Part shown: piece by piece, positions 14,403 to 24,439 of the stretch
How positions within the stretch are numbered: the stretch's first letter is position 1
Layout of the letters: each line of letters begins with the position of its first letter
Assembly: GCA_045592745.1 (NCBI GenBank)
Contig: JAZNVH010000030.1
Coordinates: 1 to 26,488 of the forward strand
Direction: 5' to 3'
Origin: Aphodoplasma sp045592745
GTDB lineage: Bacteria > Bacillota > Clostridia > UBA1381 > UMGS1253
DNA length: 26,488 nt
Notes under the pieces: generated by a model
What the model saw: the letters and a program-made list of their open reading frames with translations, nothing else
Databases searched by the model: none
What the model was told of the DNA's origin: nothing
Translations under genes and position numbers: made by a program

Positions 14403-15656
14403 TTATTGCCTCGTTATTTTTGCTCCAATTCCTCTGAGAGTCTTTTCAAAATTTTCGTACCCTCTATCAATATGGTATACATTACTTATAATTGTGCGCC
14501 CATTTGCCGCAAGTGCCGCTACCGCAAGCGCCGCACCTCCGCGCAAATCCATCGCACAAACATTTGCACCGCTAAGCTCATTTACTCCGCGCACAACTGC
14601 CGTTCTTCCATCTACTGTTATATCTGCGCCCATACGGCACAGTTCATATACATGTTTATATCTGCTTTCAAATATGTTTTCAACAAAAATACTTGCCCCG
14701 CACGCCAAAGTCAGCGCCGCCATGAGCGGTGACTGTGCATCGGTAGGAAAACCCGGATACGGTAGTGTGCGTACTATCTTCACCGCCTCTAATTTTTTAG
14801 GCGCAACATGCACAATTCTATTAGCTGATACATACAGCTTTGCTCCGTACTGCTCGGCAACAGATAAAAACGCCTCCATATGCGAGGGTATAACATTTTT
14901 AAGTTCTACAGTTCCACCCGCAGCTGCGCTGCACGATAGATACGTCGCAGCTGCAATTCTGTCGGGAATTACGCTGTGCTCTGTATCGCCAAGCTTTTTT
15001 ACGCCCTCAATTTGTATAACACTTGTTCCTGCGCCTATAATTTTTGCACCCATTGAGTTTAAGTATTTTTGTAAATCCTCAATTTCAGGCTCTTTTGCCG
15101 CATTTGTAATAACCGTAGTTCCCTGCGCCAAAGCTGCAACAAGCATAATATTCTCCGTTGCGCCTACGCTTGGAAAATCAAGATGAATGGTCGCAGGAAT
15201 AATTCTGTCACAACTGCATTTTATGTATCCGTGTTCTTCTTCTATGTCTACTCCGAGCTGACGAAATGCCGAAAGATGCAAATCAATTGGCCTTGGTCCA
15301 AGCTCGCACCCTCCCGGAAGCGCCGCTATCGCTTTTCCAAAACGTGCAATCACTGCTCCCAGAAAAATTACGGACGAGCGCATCTCATGCATAAGTTTTT
15401 CAGGTATTTCAAATCCACACGCACCGGACGAGTCAACTGTAAGCGTGCCGTCCTGCATCTGCACATCGCAGCCTAAGTGCCTTAAAATATTAACAGATGC
15501 ACGCACATCCTTTAAATCAGGACATGAATGTATAATATTTTTTCCACCATTTAAAATTGTTGCCGCCAAAATCGGAAGCACAGCATTTTTCGCGCCATGC
15601 ACACAGATTTCACCTTCAAGTGGGATACCACCCTCTATAACAAGTTTATCCATCAC
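14403..15656 (-). CDS. murA: UDP-N-acetylglucosamine 1-carboxyvinyltransferase MurA
   Basis: MurA transfers enolpyruvate from PEP to UDP-GlcNAc, the first committed step of peptidoglycan synthesis, and is the fosfomycin target. The 417-residue protein matches the EPSP-synthase-like fold. It has the substrate lysine in HGAKNAVLP (Lys23), the MRSSVIFLG segment, and the active-site Cys117 in LPGGCELGPRPIDLH, so it should be fosfomycin-sensitive by this criterion. Both GTG 15656 and ATG 15653 are possible starts; GGAGG lies 10 and 13 nt away respectively. It follows murG by 70 bp. Clostridia often carry a second MurA elsewhere. Confidence 0.96.
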   Translation of the reverse strand: MMDKLVIEGGIPLEGEICVHGAKNAVLPILAATILNGGKNIIHSCPDLKDVRASVNILRHLGCDVQMQDGTLTVDSSGACGFEIPEKLMHEMRSSVIFLGAVIARFGKAIAALPGGCELGPRPIDLHLSAFRQLGVDIEEEHGYIKCSCDRIIPATIHLDFPSVGATENIMLVAALAQGTTVITNAAKEPEIEDLQKYLNSMGAKIIGAGTSVIQIEGVKKLGDTEHSVIPDRIAAATYLSCSAAAGGTVELKNVIPSHMEAFLSVAEQYGAKLYVSANRIVHVAPKKLEAVKIVRTLPYPGFPTDAQSPLMAALTLACGASIFVENIFESRYKHVYELCRMGADITVDGRTAVVRGVNELSGANVCAMDLRGGAALAVAALAANGRTIISNVYHIDRGYENFEKTLRGIGAKITRQ

Positions 15657-15726
15657 TTTATATACACCTCCGCTCAGACTGCTTAATTTCTTTGCTATAC
15701 ATATTATGCAGCCTAATCGGTGTGCG

Positions 15727-16836
15727 TTACTTTCTTACCACGCTACACGCAAGCTCATATATTTTTTTAGAAGCATCTTTTGTGCCAATTTTTTTTGTAT
15801 TTTGCTGGAGAGTGGCAATTCTATCTTTATCATTAAGCAAAACCCCAAGCGTCTTAGAAAGAGTATCCGCTCCCAGCTCATCTTCTGTAATCATTATTGC
15901 CGCACCTTTGTCGGCAAGAGCTTTTGCATTTGTATACTGATGGTTATGAGCAACATTGGGCGACGGTATCAGTATGCTCGCCTTGCCAAGCGCGGTAATC
16001 TCGCTTATGCTTATTGCACCTGCGCGACCGATTACAACATCAGCAGCCGCAAGCGCTTTATCCATATCATATATATAGTCACATACGCGTATATTTTTAT
16101 GATTTTCCAAATTTATGCCGCGATTTTTGATTTCGGTCATTACCTCATCATAATTACGCTTGCCCGTGCCGAACATAAGCTGAATTTTATCCTCTTTTAC
16201 AAGCTCCTCAATATAGTCAACAGCCGCATCATTTATTCTCTTTGCTCCAAGGCTTCCGCCAAAGCAGAGCACAAATGGTCGATTGTCAAGTCCAAGAGCG
16301 GCGCGCGAAACATCCTTATCGGCACAAAGTATCTGTTCTCTTACGGGATTGCCCGTAAAAACGCACTTTTCTTTTGCTTTCAAATACTCTTTTGTCTTTT
16401 CAAAGCTCGTTGCAATATATGTAGCATATTTTTGCGAAAGCTTTACTGTCACACCCGCAAACACGTTTTGCTCATGTATGATTGACGGAATTTTAAGCGA
16501 AGCTGCCGCCGACATAACAGGGCCACTTACATAGCCCCCTGTGCATATAACGACGTCGGGTTTAAAACTTTTGATTATTTTTTTACTTTCGCTTATAGCA
16601 CGAATTGTCTTTAAAATCACTTTTACATTTTTTAAAGTGAGCGAACGCTTAAAACCTTCGATATCTATAAACTGCATATCAAAACCGGCTTTAGGTACAA
16701 GCGTTTCTTCCATATTGCCTTTTTTGCCAATAAACAGTATTTCACATTTTTCGTCTACACTTTTTGCATACGATGCAATTGATAGTGCAGGATTGATATG
16801 ACCGGCTGTTCCGCCGCCCGCAAACAAAATTCTCAT
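15727..16836 (-). CDS. murG: lipid II-forming GlcNAc transferase MurG
   Basis: MurG adds GlcNAc to lipid I at the inner face of the membrane, producing lipid II. The 369-residue GT-B glycosyltransferase starts with the glycine loop ILFAGGGTAGHINPAL. It has the family motif IIHEQNVFAG and the donor-binding segment GRAGAISISEITALGKASILIPSP followed by HNHQYTNA. The ATG overlaps the ftsW stop (ATGA) and GGGGAG precedes it, so translation is coupled to ftsW. Confidence 0.97.
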   Translation of the reverse strand: MRILFAGGGTAGHINPALSIASYAKSVDEKCEILFIGKKGNMEETLVPKAGFDMQFIDIEGFKRSLTLKNVKVILKTIRAISESKKIIKSFKPDVVICTGGYVSGPVMSAAASLKIPSIIHEQNVFAGVTVKLSQKYATYIATSFEKTKEYLKAKEKCVFTGNPVREQILCADKDVSRAALGLDNRPFVLCFGGSLGAKRINDAAVDYIEELVKEDKIQLMFGTGKRNYDEVMTEIKNRGINLENHKNIRVCDYIYDMDKALAAADVVIGRAGAISISEITALGKASILIPSPNVAHNHQYTNAKALADKGAAIMITEDELGADTLSKTLGVLLNDKDRIATLQQNTKKIGTKDASKKIYELACSVVRK

Positions 16837-18128
16837 TTTGTATCTCCCCGCTTACTTTTTTTATTCACATCACCGGGCCGGATTGTATTGACTGTTTGCC
16901 GCGATATGTTAAGAAGTATTCCCATACATCCTAAAAGTATCAGAAGCGATGTGCCGCCATAACTGAAAAACGGAAGTGCCATACCAGTTGTCGGTACAGA
17001 CGAGGTTACCACCGCCACATTGACAGCGACCTGTATAGCAATAAGGCTTGTTATTCCCGTTGCTAAAAGTGTACCAAACATATCAGGTGCCTCCTGGGCA
17101 ATTCTGTATCCCTTCCAGATTAAAAATCCAAAGAGCGCCAAAACGAGAGCCGCTCCTAAAAGTCCAAGTTCTTCACACACTATCGCAAATATAAAATCGT
17201 TTTGTGGCTCGGGCAGATACAAAAACTTTTGTCTGCTCATACCAAGTCCAAGACCGAAAATTCCTCCCGAGCCTATCGCATAAAGCGAATTTACAATCTG
17301 AAAGCCTGCATCGGAGGTGTCGGCAAACGGGTCTAAAAATGTGATGACACGCTCGAGCTGATATGGCTGTTTGTAAATCATAAATCCAAGCACCGGAAGC
17401 GCAAGGCAACCCAAAAGTATAAAATGCTTCATTCTTGCCCCTGCTACGAGCAAAAGTACGCAACCAACGCCACATATTACGAGTGTTGCGCTAAGATGCG
17501 GCTCTTTTAAAAGCACCAGTGAAAAAACACCCAGTATTACAAGGTATCTTAAAAGACCTTCTTTAAACTTTTTTATATTATCCTTTATTATAGACAGGCT
17601 ATAAGAAAAATATATAATTATCGCAACCTTCACAACCTCGGACGGCTGAAGAGTGCTTATACCAATATTAATCCAGCGACGCGCACTGTTTCTTACAATA
17701 CCTATGCCGGGAATATACACTGCAAACAATAAAATCAAACTGCCACCAAGTATCAAAAGCGCATACTTTGAGTATTTGTGATAGTCAACGCACGACACCA
17801 CAAACATAGCCGCAACGCCAATTACAGCAAAAATACCCTGACGGGTTATATAATAATAAGGATTGTTCTGATACGCACTTGCCGCTGGTGCGCTTGCCGA
17901 AAATACCATAATAAGTCCAAAAACTACGAGTATTATTACAGTAAGCATAAGCGATGTATCAAAGCTTTTTTGATTGATTCTGTCAGCTTTTGAAGGTAGT
18001 ATGCTATGTATATCGCGTCTTGTTTTTGATTTTCTTTTATCAGGAGGCATATTTGTCTTTCTCTTTGCCGGCGCAGATGCTCTTGCCATTCTGCTTTTTG
18101 CCGGTACTGTTTTTCTTTTTTGCGTCAT
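16833..18128 (-). CDS. ftsW: septal peptidoglycan polymerase FtsW (SEDS family)
   Basis: FtsW polymerises lipid II glycan strands at the septum together with the class B PBP. The 431-residue protein has about ten membrane helices from residue 58 on. It has the SEDS hallmarks PSEVVKVA, the lipid-II-site segment LPEPQNDFIFAIVCEELGL, and SVPTTGMALPFFSYGGTS. The first 55 residues form an unusually long, Lys/Arg-rich cytoplasmic tail. AGGAGG stands before the ATG. murD, which commonly sits between mraY and ftsW, is missing. Confidence 0.95.
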   Translation of the reverse strand: MTQKRKTVPAKSRMARASAPAKRKTNMPPDKRKSKTRRDIHSILPSKADRINQKSFDTSLMLTVIILVVFGLIMVFSASAPAASAYQNNPYYYITRQGIFAVIGVAAMFVVSCVDYHKYSKYALLILGGSLILLFAVYIPGIGIVRNSARRWINIGISTLQPSEVVKVAIIIYFSYSLSIIKDNIKKFKEGLLRYLVILGVFSLVLLKEPHLSATLVICGVGCVLLLVAGARMKHFILLGCLALPVLGFMIYKQPYQLERVITFLDPFADTSDAGFQIVNSLYAIGSGGIFGLGLGMSRQKFLYLPEPQNDFIFAIVCEELGLLGAALVLALFGFLIWKGYRIAQEAPDMFGTLLATGITSLIAIQVAVNVAVVTSSVPTTGMALPFFSYGGTSLLILLGCMGILLNISRQTVNTIRPGDVNKKSKRGDTK

Positions 18129-18167
18129 ACGTTTACCTCCTTTTAATAATTTTTACTCTCATGTATC

Positions 18168-19154
18168 TTATGCCAAAATCGGCAATATCGAAAAATAAGC
18201 CAATATGCAAAACAGTATTGTAACTATGCTAAATACTGTTACTATTTTTACTTCCTTCCACCCACACATCTCAAAGTGATGATGAATAGGGCTCATTTTA
18301 AATATCCTTTTTCCTGTAAGCTTAAATGATGCAACCTGAAGCATTACCGAAAGTGCCTCGGCCACATATATAATTCCCGCAATGACTAATATAAGCGGCA
18401 TTTTTAAAACTATTGACGAAGCTGCAAGTGCTCCTCCCAAAAACAAAGAACCTGTATCACCCATAAATACCTTTGCAGGATAATGATTAAATACTAAAAA
18501 TCCTATGCAGCCGCCAAAAAGTGCCACCATAAATACGCAAAGCTCTCTGTTTCCCAAAAGAAATGCTGCCAGCGCAAAAAACAATGACACTATCGCCGTT
18601 ACACTCGTTGCAAGACCATCAAGCCCATCTGTAAGGTTTACGGCATTTGTAAAACCTACCATTATAAAAACAACAAAAACTATGTAAAACCATCCAAGAT
18701 TTAACGTGCTGTTTGTAAACGGAATATAAATATCTGTTTGCAGTATATCAAGTGCGCCAAGCACCACAACAAACGCAACTGAAAATGCAACCTGAAGCGC
18801 AAACTTCTGAATTGCAGTAAGCCCGAGATTTCTTTTCAGCACAACCTTGATAAAATCATCAGCAAAGCCAATGAGCCCAAAACCAAGCGCAAAAAGCATA
18901 ACCGTAACCGTAGAAGAATCGCGCACAAAAAATACGGTTGCGCCAAGTGAAGCGAGTATAAATATAATGCCTCCCATTGTAGGCGTACCCGATTTTTTCT
19001 GATGCCATGTTGGTCCGTCTTCTCGTATTTGCTGACCAAACTTTAGTCTGTGCAAAAACGGTATCAACACAGGTGCAATTATAATACATATTAAAAATGC
19101 AATGCCAAACGTCAAAAGGTACGGCATAAAAATAGCTGTTTGCTCATTAGCCAT
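18168..19154 (-). CDS. mraY: phospho-N-acetylmuramoyl-pentapeptide transferase MraY
   Basis: MraY joins UDP-MurNAc-pentapeptide to undecaprenyl phosphate, giving lipid I. About ten helices carry the conserved cytoplasmic motifs GPTWHQKKSGTPTMGG, the aspartates in GFADDFIKV, NAVNLTDGLDGLA, GDTGSLFLGG, and the histidine cluster SPIHHHFE. ATG 19154 is preferred, since AAGGAGA precedes it; an upstream TTG (19190) would add 12 charged residues that include the ribosome site. Length is then 328 residues. It sits between murF and ftsW. Confidence 0.96.
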   Translation of the reverse strand: MANEQTAIFMPYLLTFGIAFLICIIIAPVLIPFLHRLKFGQQIREDGPTWHQKKSGTPTMGGIIFILASLGATVFFVRDSSTVTVMLFALGFGLIGFADDFIKVVLKRNLGLTAIQKFALQVAFSVAFVVVLGALDILQTDIYIPFTNSTLNLGWFYIVFVVFIMVGFTNAVNLTDGLDGLATSVTAIVSLFFALAAFLLGNRELCVFMVALFGGCIGFLVFNHYPAKVFMGDTGSLFLGGALAASSIVLKMPLILVIAGIIYVAEALSVMLQVASFKLTGKRIFKMSPIHHHFEMCGWKEVKIVTVFSIVTILFCILAYFSILPILA

Positions 19155-19215
19155 TGTAAAAAATCTCTCCTTCTTACTTTTGTCTTTCAAAATACGATAT
19201 AAAAATTACAAAGCG

Positions 19216-20586
19216 TTAAAACATCTTTTCAATTGCTTGTGTAATCTGTTCAAACTTCATCCCGCGCGACGCCTTTATAAGCACCGCATCGCCCTCACAC
19301 AAAAAATTTCCAAGCTCACTTATGAGCTTTTCATTATTTTCAAAATGGAGGGCATTTTTTTCGCTCATTCTCTCATCTGTGGCACCCTTAATTATGTTTT
19401 GTGCTTCCTTTCCGACGCTCAAAATTATATCAACACCTATGTTTGCCGCCTTTTTGCCAACACCTTTGTGTGCATCAGGCGCAAAAGAACCCATTTCAAG
19501 CATATCACCCAAAATCGCAATATGACGCTTTGCCTCTATATTGCAAAGCACCGAAAGTGCCGCCTCCATAGATGTAGGCGACGCATTATAGCAGTCGTTT
19601 ATAACTGTAATGCCACCGATTTTTCGTATATCCATTCTCATCTTTGATGGCGAAAAAGAAGCAATCCCTTCAGCTATCATATCGTCACAAATGTTAAAAC
19701 TTTTTGCCACAGAAAATGCACAGAGTGCATTGTATATGTTGTGCTTTCCGGGAAGGTTAACCCTTATGTGCGTGTTTTTATCCTCATATGCCACATCAAA
19801 CTCGCAGCTGTCCTCGTTTAATACAATATTTATCGCCCTGTAATTTGCATTTTCATTGTCAATGCCAAAGGTTTCACATTTACTTTTGCACTCTGCTTTC
19901 AAAAGCATATCATCGTCACAATTTATAAAGAGCATATTTTCTTTATCAAAAAAGTCTGTAATTTCAAGCTTTGCCTCTAATATTCCCTCTCGCGAACCGA
20001 GATTTTCAATATGTGACATACCGATATTTGTTATAATCGCTTTATCAGGCTTTGCAATAGATGCAAGGTGGTGAATTTCACCAAAATGGTTCATGCCCAT
20101 CTCAAGCACAGCTATATCGTGACCTTTTTCAAGGTTGAACACCGTAAGCGGCAAGCCTATGTCGTTATTAAAATTTCCCTGAGTTTTAAGGACATTGTAT
20201 TTTTGTGAAAGCACCGACGCTACCATATCCTTTGTTGTCGTTTTACCAACAGAGCCTGTCAGGGCAACGACGGGTATACGATGCTTTTCCAAATAAAAAC
20301 GCGCAAGGTCAGCAAGTGCTTTTTTTGTATCCTTTACCCTTATAAGCGCTTTATCACAAGATATCTTTATATCTTTGTGCGCGAGTGCACAGACTGCGCC
20401 CGCATCAAAAGAAGCACTTATAAACTCATGTCCATCAAAAGTTTCCCCTTCAAGTGGTATAAAAAGCATATTTTCTCCGCTTTTACGGCTATCCGTTGTC
20501 ACATTTTCAATTATTATATCTTCATTTCCACACAAAAGAGTGCCGCCCGTAGCGCAGATTATTTCCTTTATGCTGATTGGCTCCAT
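19216..20586 (-). CDS. murF: D-alanyl-D-alanine-adding ligase MurF
   Basis: MurF adds D-Ala-D-Ala to the UDP-MurNAc-tripeptide using ATP. The 456-residue protein has the three Mur-ligase domains: an N-terminal UDP-binding domain with VTTDSRK, a central ATPase with the P-loop ALTGSVGKTTTKD at about 110-122, and a C-terminal domain with NDCYNASPTSM and AILGDMLEMG. These two motifs distinguish MurF from the other ligases. GAGGAG precedes the ATG, 20 bp after murE. The ddl gene supplying its dipeptide is not in the window. Confidence 0.96.
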   Translation of the reverse strand: MEPISIKEIICATGGTLLCGNEDIIIENVTTDSRKSGENMLFIPLEGETFDGHEFISASFDAGAVCALAHKDIKISCDKALIRVKDTKKALADLARFYLEKHRIPVVALTGSVGKTTTKDMVASVLSQKYNVLKTQGNFNNDIGLPLTVFNLEKGHDIAVLEMGMNHFGEIHHLASIAKPDKAIITNIGMSHIENLGSREGILEAKLEITDFFDKENMLFINCDDDMLLKAECKSKCETFGIDNENANYRAINIVLNEDSCEFDVAYEDKNTHIRVNLPGKHNIYNALCAFSVAKSFNICDDMIAEGIASFSPSKMRMDIRKIGGITVINDCYNASPTSMEAALSVLCNIEAKRHIAILGDMLEMGSFAPDAHKGVGKKAANIGVDIILSVGKEAQNIIKGATDERMSEKNALHFENNEKLISELGNFLCEGDAVLIKASRGMKFEQITQAIEKMF

Positions 20587-20606
20587 AAATATCTCCTCAG
20601 TCCTGA

Positions 20607-22049
20607 CTATGAATTCATTTTCTCCAAAACCTCATGCACAACCTCACGCTCGTCAAAATGAATTGTGCCGTCCTTTAAAATCTGGTACGTTTCATGACCC
20701 TTTCCCGCAAGCACAATTATGTCATTTTTCTTTGCATGCGTCAGTGCATACTCTATTGCATCGCGTCTGTTTTGTATGCGTACATATTCACAGCCACTTT
20801 CAATAACGCCATCCATAATATCATCAATTATTTTGTCAGGCTCTTCGCTTCTCGGATTATCAGATGTTACAACCAAAAAATCCGAAAGAGAACCCGCTGT
20901 CTTTCCCATCTTGGGACGCTTTGTCCTGTCGCGGTCACCGCCACAGCCAAACAAAGTAATCAAACGTCCCTTCTTAAACTCATTTACGGTAGAAAGTATA
21001 TTTTCAAGTCCGTCGGGTGTGTGGGCATAGTCTATAATTACGGTAAAATCTGTATCAGTCCCTACAATTTCAGCTCTTCCCTTTACTCCTTGCGCCTTTG
21101 AAAGCACACCAAGACACGAATTTATATCAAAGCCAAGCGTTATTACAGTGCCGAGCGCTGCAAGTGAGTTATATACAGAAAATTTACCTGGAATTGAAAG
21201 CTGCGCCTTATATTTATTGTTATCATAATTTAAGTCATAGCGTACACCTCTGGCATCTATGCTTATTAGTTCTGCTCGCATGTCTGCCTCTATGTCAACA
21301 GCGTATGTGAGAGTATTTTTATCGCACATTTTTGCCAGGCGTACACCGTACTTATCATCAACATTTATTACGGCATTTTGGCTCATGGGGAACAACTTGC
21401 TTTTGGCCACAAAGTAATTTTCCATAGTTTCATGAAAATCAAGATGGTCTTGTGTCAGATTTGTAAATACTGCCGTATAAAACTCACATCCTGCGACACG
21501 GCAAAGCTCAAGTGCGTGGCTTGATACCTCCATTACGACACAATCAGCACCCTCATCTGCCATTTGTGAAAACAGCTTATAAAGTTCAAACGACTCAGGT
21601 GTTGTGCGCTCGGTCGGAATAACCTTTTCTCCAATCATATTCTGGTTTGTACCGATAAGTCCTACCTTCATGCCGTGCGCTTCAAGCATAGCCTTTATAA
21701 GATACGTTACCGTTGTTTTTCCGTTTGTTCCCGTAACACCGATAAGCTTAATATCTTTAAGCGGATTGTTAAAGTACGCCTTTGACATATATGCCAGTGC
21801 AAGACGCGTATCGCTTGTATACAAAACGGGCACATCTGCGTCTACTTTATCACTTGCAACAATTGCTGCTGCGCCGTTTTGGATTGCACTTTGGACGTAT
21901 TTATGTCCATCTGTAGCATAACCCTTTATGCACACAAACACATCGCCTTTTTTTACGCTGCGAGAGTCGTATGCAATACCGCTGACTTCTGTATCATCCG
22001 TATTATAATTGTTTATTTCAAGACCGCATAAAAGCTTTGAAAGCTTCAT
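20607..22049 (-). CDS. murE: UDP-MurNAc-tripeptide ligase MurE, meso-diaminopimelate type
   Basis: MurE adds the third residue of the stem peptide. The 480-residue ligase has VSGIAYDSRSV at the start, the ATP loop GVTGTNGKTT at 104-113, the YAHTPDGL motif at 341, and the substrate-specificity motif DNPR at 397-400 followed by SEEP. DNPR is the signature of enzymes that use meso-diaminopimelate; lysine-adding enzymes differ here. So the wall should be of the mDAP type. ATG 22049 is chosen because AAAGGAGAG lies just upstream; a GTG at 22067 would place that site within the gene. Confidence 0.96.
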   Translation of the reverse strand: MKLSKLLCGLEINNYNTDDTEVSGIAYDSRSVKKGDVFVCIKGYATDGHKYVQSAIQNGAAAIVASDKVDADVPVLYTSDTRLALAYMSKAYFNNPLKDIKLIGVTGTNGKTTVTYLIKAMLEAHGMKVGLIGTNQNMIGEKVIPTERTTPESFELYKLFSQMADEGADCVVMEVSSHALELCRVAGCEFYTAVFTNLTQDHLDFHETMENYFVAKSKLFPMSQNAVINVDDKYGVRLAKMCDKNTLTYAVDIEADMRAELISIDARGVRYDLNYDNNKYKAQLSIPGKFSVYNSLAALGTVITLGFDINSCLGVLSKAQGVKGRAEIVGTDTDFTVIIDYAHTPDGLENILSTVNEFKKGRLITLFGCGGDRDRTKRPKMGKTAGSLSDFLVVTSDNPRSEEPDKIIDDIMDGVIESGCEYVRIQNRRDAIEYALTHAKKNDIIVLAGKGHETYQILKDGTIHFDEREVVHEVLEKMNS

Positions 22050-22087
22050 AGCTATCTCTCCTTTCACGACAACATGAATACCAAAGA

Positions 22088-24289
22088 TTAATCTCCGTCC
22101 ATATATATAAACTCGACGCGTACCGTCGATGCCGGATTAACCTTAGTCCCTGCAGGCGGGTCCTGCTTGCTTGCCGGCGAGCTTTCCGATTCTGCCGCAG
22201 CCCCGATAATCTCTATATTCAATCCCGCGTCCAAAATCGTTTTTCTGGCATCTGCGGCGCTCATGCCCGCAACATCAGGCACGCTTATTTGCGCTATTTC
22301 GTCCTCTGTTGTATATATAATTACAGTTGAGCCTTTTGCAAGCGTTGCACCAGGTTTTGGAAGCTGCTGCACTGCAGTTTCTCCATCTCCAACAACCTTT
22401 ATTGCAAAGCCATTTGCGGCGAGCTGATTTTTTGCTTCATTAAGTTCAAGTCCCCTTACTTCTGGAACGTTTGACTGCATTATTGCAAGCTCATTTCCGG
22501 TAAGTGTTTTTTCATATCCCATATAACGAAGCGTATCTTCAAGAATATTTCTTACAACAGGCGCGGCAATCTGGCTTCCCTGATACAAATCGCCCGTAGG
22601 CTCGTCAATTGCCACTATACATATGAGCTCGGGATCATCAGCAGGCGCAACACCTATAAACGATGCTACATATTTTCTGTTTCCGCGCGGCTGTTTTTCG
22701 GATGTTCCCGTTTTTCCGCCTATTCTGTAGCCCTCAATCTTTGCGCCCTTACCTGTTCCCTTGGTTACAACACTTTCTATATATCCACGCATTATCTGCG
22801 AGGTTTCTTCTGAAACTATTTTTCTTACAAGCTCCGGCTCAACAGTTTTGACAACATTACCGTCGGAATCAAGAAACTGCTTTACTACGTGAGGACGCAT
22901 AAGATTTCCGCCGTTAACAACTGCCGAAATGGCAGCACATAACTGAAGCGGTGTAACCTGAAATGTCTGTCCAAACGAGCATGTTGCAAGCTCTACCTCA
23001 TGCATATCACTTTCCCTGAAAAATACACCCGAGCTTTCGCCTACAATGTCAAAGCCCGTCTTGGCATCCATGCCAAAGCTTCTGAAATATTTACAAAAAG
23101 TTGAAACGCCAAGTCTTCTTCCAAGCTCCATAAGCACGGGGTTACAGGAATTTTGAAGCCCCTCTTCAAGCGTTTCAATGCCATGTCCTGCCGTTTTCCA
23201 GCAGTGTATAGGCTGCCCGCCAACAACTGTAACACCTGAACAGTTAAACGTTTCATCTGTCCTTACAACACCTTCTTCAAGCGCCATAGCATAAGTAAGT
23301 ATTTTAAATACCGAGCCAGGCTCATACGTATCTGTAACGGCTTTATTTTTCCATAGCTTTTGAAGCGCAGTATTTCTTGCGCTGCTGCGCTCCTCCTGCG
23401 GAAGTGCGTCAATAGAATCAACTATCTCCTGAATATTTAATTCAAACGGCTGATTAAGGTCAAAATCCGGCTTTGTAGCCATTGCAAGCATTTCGCCTGT
23501 TTTTGGCGACATAACTATTGCAAATGCGCCTTGCGCAGGCTTGTTTTCCTCATACGCCTGTGCAAGATGCTTTTCCGCAAAATGCTGTATAGTTTCATCA
23601 ATCGTTAAAACTATGCTCATGCCGTCCTGCGAGTCATATTTTTGTTCATATTTATAGGGCATATCAACTCCGGCTGCATTTTTGACCGATATAACACGTC
23701 CTGCAATACCCGACAATTCATCGTCATATGCCTTTTCTATGCCATAAAGCCCCTGATTATCCGTTCCTGTAAAACCAAGCACGTGAGAAGCAAAATTTCC
23801 ATAAGGATAATAACGCTTTGTATCCTCTTCAAGTCCTACACCTGCAAATGCCTTCTTTGTATCAGCATTTGCTTTAAGCGCACGTATCTGGTCAGTTTGT
23901 TCACTTTCCACCTTACGCTTGATTATTTCATACGCAGAGTTTTTTGTCACCTTTTTATACACATCGTCATAGCTTAGCGAAAGAATCTCGGCAAGCTTTG
24001 TCGCAACAAGCTCAGGCTCTCCCGCTTTTTTTATTTCATTAGGCGATACCGTAACCATTTCAACCGATGCGCTCACTGCGAGTTCTTTTTTGTTTCTATC
24101 ATATATTGTTCCACGCTTGCTCGTTATAATACTGTCGCGCGTCTGCTGCTGAACAGCCGCCTTTTTAAGCTTTGCTCCGTCAACGGTCTGCAGCCATGCC
24201 ACCCTGACAACAAGCAATACAAATAAAGCGCAAAACGCGAGCATAAACCACATTATTCGTTTTTTTACACTTCTTTTAGGAACCTGCAT
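22088..24289 (-). CDS. pbpB: division class B penicillin-binding protein with two PASTA domains (PBP2B/SpoVD type)
   Basis: This transpeptidase crosslinks septal peptidoglycan with FtsW. From ATG 24289 (GGAGG 7 nt upstream; a TTG at 24328 is poorer) the protein has 733 residues. One membrane anchor lies at about 10-33, followed by a PBP dimerisation domain with SKRGTIYDRN. The transpeptidase motifs are SVFK (catalytic Ser326), SCN (381-383) and KTG (526-528). Two PASTA domains lie at about 608-668 and 674-733. The length and the two PASTA copies resemble B. subtilis PbpB more than sporulation-specific SpoVD, which has one. It is the only PBP gene in the cluster, so I assign it the division role. 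A terminator-like hairpin separates it from ftsL. Confidence 0.92.
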   Translation of the reverse strand: MQVPKRSVKKRIMWFMLAFCALFVLLVVRVAWLQTVDGAKLKKAAVQQQTRDSIITSKRGTIYDRNKKELAVSASVEMVTVSPNEIKKAGEPELVATKLAEILSLSYDDVYKKVTKNSAYEIIKRKVESEQTDQIRALKANADTKKAFAGVGLEEDTKRYYPYGNFASHVLGFTGTDNQGLYGIEKAYDDELSGIAGRVISVKNAAGVDMPYKYEQKYDSQDGMSIVLTIDETIQHFAEKHLAQAYEENKPAQGAFAIVMSPKTGEMLAMATKPDFDLNQPFELNIQEIVDSIDALPQEERSSARNTALQKLWKNKAVTDTYEPGSVFKILTYAMALEEGVVRTDETFNCSGVTVVGGQPIHCWKTAGHGIETLEEGLQNSCNPVLMELGRRLGVSTFCKYFRSFGMDAKTGFDIVGESSGVFFRESDMHEVELATCSFGQTFQVTPLQLCAAISAVVNGGNLMRPHVVKQFLDSDGNVVKTVEPELVRKIVSEETSQIMRGYIESVVTKGTGKGAKIEGYRIGGKTGTSEKQPRGNRKYVASFIGVAPADDPELICIVAIDEPTGDLYQGSQIAAPVVRNILEDTLRYMGYEKTLTGNELAIMQSNVPEVRGLELNEAKNQLAANGFAIKVVGDGETAVQQLPKPGATLAKGSTVIIYTTEDEIAQISVPDVAGMSAADARKTILDAGLNIEIIGAAAESESSPASKQDPPAGTKVNPASTVRVEFIYMDGD

Positions 24290-24439
24290 CGTCCTACCTC
24301 CAAATAACCCAAAAGTAAATTTTGCCAAATATCAATAGAAATGCAAATAAAGCAAAACACTGTTTGCACCTTAAAAGCGCAAAAATACTTTGCTTTTGCT
24401 TGTTTTTTACTACATACAATTTTTATGCTTTATAACAAA

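Noticed and set aside
14263..15186. 307-codon open frame on the plus strand
   Set aside because: It lies opposite ftsQ and murA; the hydrophobic, Ser/Phe/Ala-rich product is what the reverse complement of those genes gives.
15445..16485. 346-codon open frame on the plus strand
   Set aside because: It is antisense to murA and murG, has odd composition rich in Cys, Ile, Tyr and Phe, no ribosome site and no recognisable motif.
24290..24430. A promoter for the PBP gene downstream of the hairpin
   Set aside because: Only weak hexamer pairs with poor matches are visible in this AT-rich stretch; none is better than chance.
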